Below, piece by piece: positions 59,222-64,000 of a stretch of 64,000 nucleotides of DNA. This stretch comes from Tepidisphaeraceae bacterium (GTDB taxonomy: Bacteria; Planctomycetota; Phycisphaerae; Tepidisphaerales; Tepidisphaeraceae), in contig DASYHQ010000026.1 of the NCBI GenBank assembly GCA_035998445.1, positions 62,001-126,000 on the forward strand. The letters are read 5' to 3'. Every line of letters starts with the position of its first letter. The stretch's first letter is position 1. The notes below the pieces were generated by a model. The model saw only the letters and a list, made by a program, of their open reading frames with translations. It made no database searches and was not told the origin of the DNA. Position numbers and translations under genes: made by a program.

Positions 59222-61510
59222 TCACTGCTGCTGCGAATCGCGCGACCAGTCGGGCTCGTTGATCGTCAGCGCCTGCACCGCGAAGTTCGGTGGCGTCACG
59301 TTCGGCGACATCCGGCGGTTCGGGTCGCCGCCGCCGGCCTGTGCCAGCGTCAGCATGCGCTTCGTGTCGCGCTCGTACTGCAGCACGCTGCCGTAGTACT
59401 GGCGCGAGTCGCGGTCGCTCGGCACGTCGTTGGCGATCGCGCCCAGCACGTTGGCGCCGACCTTGTCCAGGCCGTCCAGCGCCAGCACGCCCAAGCGGCG
59501 CATCGAACGGTTCATGCGCAGCACGACGATCGTCGCGTCGGCCGACGCCGCCAGGATGCGGGCGTCGGTCACGTTCATCAGCGGGGGCGAATCGATGATG
59601 ATGCGGTCGAACGACTTCGTCAGCGACTGCATCAGCCGGGCAAACTTCTTGCCCGTCAGCAGTTCCGACGGGTTCTCCGGCACCGGGCCGCAGGGCAGCA
59701 CGTACAGCCCTGGGATCTCGGTCGGGCTGATCGCGTCGCGCAGCTTCGCCTCACCCGCCAGCACGCTCGACACGCCGACCTCGCCGCTGATCTCGAAGAT
59801 CATGTGCTGCACGGGCTGGCGCAAATCGCAGTCGACGATCAGCGTGCGGTCGCCGGCCTGCGCCAGCGCGATCGCGAGGTTGCTGGCGGTGGTCGACTTG
59901 CCGTCACCGGACGCCGGCGAGGCCATCAGGATCGTCTTGGCGCCGCTGGAGCTGCCCAGCTGCAGCAGCGTCCGCACGCCGCGGTACGCCTCGGCCGCGG
60001 GGGACCGCATGTCCAGCCGCACGAGCTGGCCACGCGTGACCGGCGAGAACTGCGGGTTGATGCGCGGGATCATCGCGATCACCGGCGTGCCGAGCACGGC
60101 CCGGATTTCCTCGGGCGTACGCAACCGGGCGTCCTGCCACTCACGCAGCAGCGCGATGCCGATGCCGATCACCCAGCCGGCCAGTAGCGCGGCGATCAGC
60201 GTCATCGTCTTCTTCGGCTTGATCGGACGTGCCGCGGCGCGGGCAGGCTCGATCACCTGCACGCTCAGCGGGCCCACCTCAACGTTATTCACGCGGATCT
60301 CGGCGATGCGGCTGTCCAGTAGGTCCAGCTGACGCTGAATGCGGTCGGCCGTAGCCTCCAAGTTACGATGCTCGGTCGCCTCGGGGCTCTGGTCCATTGC
60401 CAGGTCCTGCTGCGCCTTCAGCGCCGCGCGGATCTGGCGTTCCTTCTGCTCGGCCGCCGCGAGCTGCGCGGTGACGACCGCCAGGTGACCGTTGGCAATC
60501 GAGACCTCCTTGGCGGCCACCAGCTGCTTCAGCGAGTCGACCGTCACCTGCAGCGCCTGCACGCGCTTGTTGTTCTCCCCCTGCAGCGCCATCGCGTTCG
60601 ACAGGGCCAGCGAGTACTGCACCAGCTGCGAGCGCAGCTCGTTGTACTCGCGGTCGCCGGAGTCGTTGCCCTTTGACTGTTGCGCCTGCACGTGCCCCGA
60701 CAGCGACGCCGGGCTCGCCATCATCGCCTCGATCGATTCGCGCTGCGTGCGCAGCTCGATCGCGGCCAGTTCGGCTTCGGTCAGCGAGCGGGCGAGCGAC
60801 GTGATGCGGTCGACGACGGTGTTGCCCCGGTCGGCCTGGAACGACACCACGCCGTTGCGCCGGGTGCTGGTCAACATCTGCTGCAGGATCGCGTCGCGCT
60901 TCTGGTGAAGGTCCTCTCGCTCGCGCTGCAGCACGCCCACCATCTCGGTTCCGGTCGAGCGGCGCTGCAGGGCCTGTTCGACGATGTAGGTCTCGACGAT
61001 GCTGTTGACGATGGCCGCCGCCTCATCGGGGTGGGCCGATTCCATGGTGACGGCGATCACGTCCGCCTTGCGCGCCACCTCGACCGACATCGCGCCCGAC
61101 GAGCGCAGCCAATCGACCGGGTCGCCCGTGACGTGCGCGAAGGTCTTCAGCTCGGCATACTGCACCTTCTCCAGCGCCCGCGCCAGCACCTGGATGGACT
61201 GGAACACGTTCACCTGCGTCTGCAGGTAGTTCTCCGACCGCAACGCCGGGTCGCGGCTCTCGTTGAGCACGCGGGGCGCGTTCTCCTCGACCTGCACGCG
61301 GGCCGTGGCGACGTAGACCGGCGTGGCGATCAGCAGGTAGATCGCCGCGAACGCCAGGCAGGCCGCCGTCGTCACCACCAGCACCCAGCGGCGGCGCCAC
61401 AGCACGTCGATCAACGGTGACGACGTCGCGGCCGCGTCCGCGGCTGCACCGCCACCACCGGCGGTGCCGCGGGCCAGATCCGTGTTCTCGCTGCGAATGG
61501 ATTGAAGCAT
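59222..61510 (-). CDS. Wzc-like polysaccharide co-polymerase and tyrosine autokinase
   Basis: A 762-residue fusion of a chain-length regulator and BY-kinase. TM1 (about 41-61), a Wzz domain and a long periplasmic coiled coil (about 175-430), TM2 (about 462-482, following the PIKPKKT proline motif), then the kinase: Walker A ASPASGDGKSTTASNLA, Walker A' TLIVDCDLRQP and Walker B RIIIDSPPLM. The C-terminus has a few tyrosines (RQYYGSVLQYERD) rather than a full Y-cluster. It controls polymer length and export. ATG 61510 with AGGAG. First gene of the operon; no Wza-type exporter is adjacent. Confidence 0.93.
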   Translation of the reverse strand: MLQSIRSENTDLARGTAGGGGAAADAAATSSPLIDVLWRRRWVLVVTTAACLAFAAIYLLIATPVYVATARVQVEENAPRVLNESRDPALRSENYLQTQVNVFQSIQVLARALEKVQYAELKTFAHVTGDPVDWLRSSGAMSVEVARKADVIAVTMESAHPDEAAAIVNSIVETYIVEQALQRRSTGTEMVGVLQREREDLHQKRDAILQQMLTSTRRNGVVSFQADRGNTVVDRITSLARSLTEAELAAIELRTQRESIEAMMASPASLSGHVQAQQSKGNDSGDREYNELRSQLVQYSLALSNAMALQGENNKRVQALQVTVDSLKQLVAAKEVSIANGHLAVVTAQLAAAEQKERQIRAALKAQQDLAMDQSPEATEHRNLEATADRIQRQLDLLDSRIAEIRVNNVEVGPLSVQVIEPARAAARPIKPKKTMTLIAALLAGWVIGIGIALLREWQDARLRTPEEIRAVLGTPVIAMIPRINPQFSPVTRGQLVRLDMRSPAAEAYRGVRTLLQLGSSSGAKTILMASPASGDGKSTTASNLAIALAQAGDRTLIVDCDLRQPVQHMIFEISGEVGVSSVLAGEAKLRDAISPTEIPGLYVLPCGPVPENPSELLTGKKFARLMQSLTKSFDRIIIDSPPLMNVTDARILAASADATIVVLRMNRSMRRLGVLALDGLDKVGANVLGAIANDVPSDRDSRQYYGSVLQYERDTKRMLTLAQAGGGDPNRRMSPNVTPPNFAVQALTINEPDWSRDSQQQ

Positions 61511-61932
61511 CTTCGTTGCGCTCCTAAAGCCCGGTCGCGCCAAATGGCGCGGCCATCCTCGTGCGGGTAGTGCTCGGTTGGTCGTCCCACCCCTGAAGTA
61601 GACGCTCACCCTGTGCCCGGAAACCGCCATCACCTATAAGCGCACCTCCCACGCACGAAGCCGTTCGGCTCCAGAACGTAAGACGTCAACCGGTGAAGAT
61701 GGCGATGCCCGTCCGGCCCCTAGCCCACAGCTTCATACTGTGAGGTAACGGCAGCATCGTCAACAAGATTTGGCCGTGCGCAAGCCGATTCGGCACCAAA
61801 CCAGGCGGATGGCGTATACAACAAATGACCTAGGGGTCACAGACGGCAAAAGTCCGCGATCTTAACATCGGCAGGCGGCTTATTATCGGGTCGAAGCTGG
61901 CGAGCATATGCCTGTAGATCAGTTCGCTCCGC
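61511..61932. other. Spacer upstream of the EPS operon
   Basis: About 420 bases, no supported gene. It should carry the EPS operon promoter on the minus strand. A TTGACG (minus strand, near 61760) is followed by TATGAA at a long 20-base spacing, so no promoter can be called firmly. No palindromic repeat of the common families is present, in contrast to most other large spacers. Confidence 0.4.
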
Positions 61933-63678
61933 CTACGACTTTGCAGTCGCTAACTCGGCCATCAGCCACATCGTGTAGGCGACCATCGGCGTCCAGTACT
62001 CGCTCGTGTTGTAGCTGCCCGACTCCAGCACGACCTCGTCCCGTTTCGAGCCGGCCAGCCCGTTCATCACGCCACCGGGGATGTTCGGCGTTACCGGTTT
62101 GAACTCGCTGGTGACGAACAGTTCGGGCTGGCTCCTGCCCACACCGCTGATCGTGCTGGCGCCGAACGGGTTGGTTCCGATAATCCAGTCGAGCTGCCGC
62201 TGCGCCAGCGCGATCAATCGCGGCTCTCGCATCAGCCGACCGGCACGGCACAGGCCCACGCCGTTGGAAGCCAGATGCGCGTTGATGCCCACCCACCAGT
62301 CGGACGCCGGGTTGCGCTCATCGTGGTCCTGCATGAACCAGCGGTACCAGTACGCGCCCAATCGCCGGTCGCCACCGGGATCGCTACCGCTGTACAGCCC
62401 GAACGGGATCGTGCCAAACGCCGACCGGCCGCTCATCGTTTGCAAGTATTCGATGTGCCGCTCGAGCGCGCCGCGCCACAGCGCGGCGTCGCGGTGGTCG
62501 GCAAATTCACCGATCGCTTCACAGATCGCCAGCAACGGCAGGTTGCCGTGCATGATCTCGCGCGATGGCTCCGGTTCGTCCGGATGATGCCGGAAGAACC
62601 CACGCACCGGCGCAGCGGCGTCATTCACCTGAAGCGCCAGTAGTTGCCGGGTATAACCCGCCGCCAGCGTCTTCAGTCGCGCGCGGGCACTGCGGTCGCC
62701 ACCGCCGATGTTGATGGCGCGATGAAGTTCGACGCAGGCGATCACCCCCGCCGCCAGCGATACCGCAGTGCGCGGCGTGCGGCGTTCGACGCACCAGTCC
62801 AGGCAGCGCATGGCCGAGGCCTCTGCGGCACGCGCGTAGGCGATGTCGGCCTCGCGCAGGTGGCGCACCATCGCCGCCTGCGCCGCGATGAAGTGAAACT
62901 GCGCCGGCACCTCGCACGGTTCGACGTGAATAACCCGGTCGTCGGCCGAGCCTTGAAGGTTGTCGGTGAAGTTGTTGCCATCATCCCCACCGCAGTAGTT
63001 CATCACGTAGCCCCCCGGCTCCTGCATCTTGCGGAAGTACTGGTTGCCCCAGAGCAGCTCGTCGACGATGGCGGCTCGGTCGACAACTTTGGGGCCGAGG
63101 GTGTCCAACACGCGCGACAGGCCGGTCATGCCGTAGATCGTCGCCGTCACCCACTTGCGCACGTCGCAGGCGTCGTGCCAGCCACCGGAGACGTCCTGCC
63201 GCTTGCCGTTGTCGCTGCGGCGCCCGTCGTCCAGATGGCATGGCTGGTTGTAGCCCGATCGACTGTCGCCACAACGCTGCACGGCGAAGTAGGCGATGCT
63301 CTTGTTGATCGCATCCTGGTACACGTCCGGCCGAACGTCGAACGCGCCCGACGTCACACCACCGGCCTCGATCTCGTAAGTCCCCTGTTGCGCGATTGCG
63401 CTGAAATCACCGACAACGTAATCGCCATGATCGCCCTTGAACGGGATCATCTCGCCATTGTGTACCACGTCGCGCAACTCGGAACGGCGCACGGTAAACG
63501 GCACCGCGGCACCGCCGGTCATCAGCACGTGTTTTGCGCCGATGGGTGTGAAACCGACATGGTTCAAGAGCAGTTTCCGACGCCGATCATCCACCCCCGC
63601 GTACGCCGGTGAACCGGCCAAGGCGAGCGTGGCGAGCCCCAGTCCCTGCTGCAGAAGTCGGCGGCGCGTGGGTGACAT
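61933..63678 (-). CDS. Glycoside hydrolase family 9 enzyme
   Basis: A 581-residue exported enzyme. A Tat-like signal (TRRRLLQQGLGLATLALAG) precedes a cellulase N-terminal Ig-like domain (about 33-115, LLLNHVGFTPIGAKHVLMT), then the (alpha/alpha)6 catalytic barrel. The GH9 aspartates are in GGWHDACD (165-172), and the general acid is the glutamate of YNTSEYWTPMVAYTMWLM near 563. It should cut beta-1,4 or related glucans. Placed upstream of the EPS operon on the same strand, it could trim the cell's own polymer or degrade plant material. GVGRSQPELFVTSEFKP is a usual substrate-loop region. Confidence 0.9.
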   Translation of the reverse strand: MSPTRRRLLQQGLGLATLALAGSPAYAGVDDRRRKLLLNHVGFTPIGAKHVLMTGGAAVPFTVRRSELRDVVHNGEMIPFKGDHGDYVVGDFSAIAQQGTYEIEAGGVTSGAFDVRPDVYQDAINKSIAYFAVQRCGDSRSGYNQPCHLDDGRRSDNGKRQDVSGGWHDACDVRKWVTATIYGMTGLSRVLDTLGPKVVDRAAIVDELLWGNQYFRKMQEPGGYVMNYCGGDDGNNFTDNLQGSADDRVIHVEPCEVPAQFHFIAAQAAMVRHLREADIAYARAAEASAMRCLDWCVERRTPRTAVSLAAGVIACVELHRAINIGGGDRSARARLKTLAAGYTRQLLALQVNDAAAPVRGFFRHHPDEPEPSREIMHGNLPLLAICEAIGEFADHRDAALWRGALERHIEYLQTMSGRSAFGTIPFGLYSGSDPGGDRRLGAYWYRWFMQDHDERNPASDWWVGINAHLASNGVGLCRAGRLMREPRLIALAQRQLDWIIGTNPFGASTISGVGRSQPELFVTSEFKPVTPNIPGGVMNGLAGSKRDEVVLESGSYNTSEYWTPMVAYTMWLMAELATAKS

Positions 63679-63723
63679 GACGCGGCATCATAACCGCCAG
63701 ACAGGTACTTCATGCAGATCCAT

Positions 63724-64000
63724 CATCGTGAGAGGGTGTTAAAAACACGGCTGCGGTTGCATTGGCCGTGGCATGGGCGTCTCGCCCATGCTTGTGGACT
63801 GGAATGAGAAGCTTCATTTGTTGGCTGCTGCGCCGACCGAGCCGCTGCAACCAATCCTGTCTTCCGGCCTCACTACAAGCATGGGCGGGACGCCCATGCC
63901 ACGGTCGGAGCGGACGCGGCGTTGCGCTTTAACATCCTCTGAGGCACTCCGAAGGATCTCTTCCTGCCGGGATACGGGGAGATCCTTCGAAGTACCTCAG
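63724..64000. repeat. Composite nested palindrome at window end: family D enclosing AGGGTGTTAA arms enclosing family E
   Basis: Left arm ATCATCGTGAGAGGGTGTTAA (63724 on). A complete family E element follows at 63766-63904 with its flanks. Then TTTAACATCCTCTGAGGCACTCCGAAGGATCTC and the inverse GAGATCCTTCGAAGTACCTCAG to the edge. The junction after the left D arm is at the same place as in the 16.1 kb composite. The window cuts the last bases. Confidence 0.8.
63766..63904. repeat. Family E element, copy 3 (nested)
   Basis: Hairpin termini CCGTGGCATGGGCGTCTCG and CGGGACGCCCATGCCACGG. The interior matches copy 2 (36936-37135) in reverse orientation, including CCGACCGAGCCGCTGCAACC. Confidence 0.85.

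Noticed and set aside
61760-61810. Sigma-54 promoter upstream of the EPS operon
   Set aside because: A minus-strand TTGGTGCC ... CTTGCGC looked similar to TGGC-N-TTGC, but the GG to GC distance is too long.

Overview
The window is one contig of a high-GC, Gram-negative-type bacterium, most likely a planctomycete (Phycisphaerae/Tepidisphaera-like lineage). Reasons: a secreted protein with the planctomycete LEPR-type motif (LEERRLLA) near its N-terminus, a protein of the planctomycete/verrucomicrobial Minf_1886 type, outer-membrane biogenesis genes (waaA, lptB, an OMPLA-type pldA), and many intergenic palindromes. The lineage is inferred from gene content; no rRNA is present. No transposase, integrase, phage gene, CRISPR array or resistance cassette was seen.

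Layout. 0-6 kb (minus strand): start of a secreted protein, a YdjG-like zinc-ribbon protein next to an SPFH protein with an added C-terminal HTH, and gyrA. 6-14.2 kb: small membrane and conserved proteins, a Gfo/Idh/MocA oxidoreductase, a minimal kinase-like protein, waaA, a LEPR/Calx-beta secreted protein and pldA. 14.2-18 kb: repeat-rich spacers, including a 21-bp array of ATGCATGC palindromes, around a beta-lactamase-fold serine hydrolase and a membrane protein. 18-22 kb: a sugar-type locus (AraC regulator divergent from aldo/keto reductase, zinc dehydrogenase and RbsD/FucU mutarotase). 22.7-31.3 kb: phosphodiesterase, ispD, a tRNA-Leu(UAA) gene interrupted by a 213-nt group I intron, thioredoxin-like protein, lptB, cold-shock protein, M20 peptidase, thioesterase and tRNA-Gln.

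31.4-39.6 kb is a housekeeping block in the order glmU-prs-rplY-pth-rpsF-ssb-rplI-(tlpA)-dnaB, resembling the glmU-prs-ctc-pth and rpsF-ssb/rplI-dnaB neighbourhoods of other bacteria. Each spacer in it holds a different palindromic element. 39.8-43.5 kb: a TPR-like membrane protein, an M42-type peptidase and an alpha/beta hydrolase. 43.8-61.5 kb is a 13-gene minus-strand exopolysaccharide operon: Wzc-type kinase, priming phosphotransferase, flippase, polymerase/ligase, three glycosyltransferases, NodB deacetylase, and an unusual set of two ATP-grasp ligases, a FemAB/GNAT-like protein, an aldolase-like and a dehydrogenase-like protein. A GH9 cellulase-family enzyme lies upstream of it, and a composite repeat ends the window.

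The most unusual content is non-coding: (i) several palindromic repeat families that share a GG-TACT-CC hairpin apex, some nested in one another; (ii) the 21-bp ATGCATGC array at 14.65 kb; (iii) the group I intron in tRNA-Leu; (iv) complete occupation of housekeeping-operon spacers by palindromes. The EPS operon is the best candidate for an undescribed biochemical system, possibly aminoacyl or peptide decoration of a polysaccharide.
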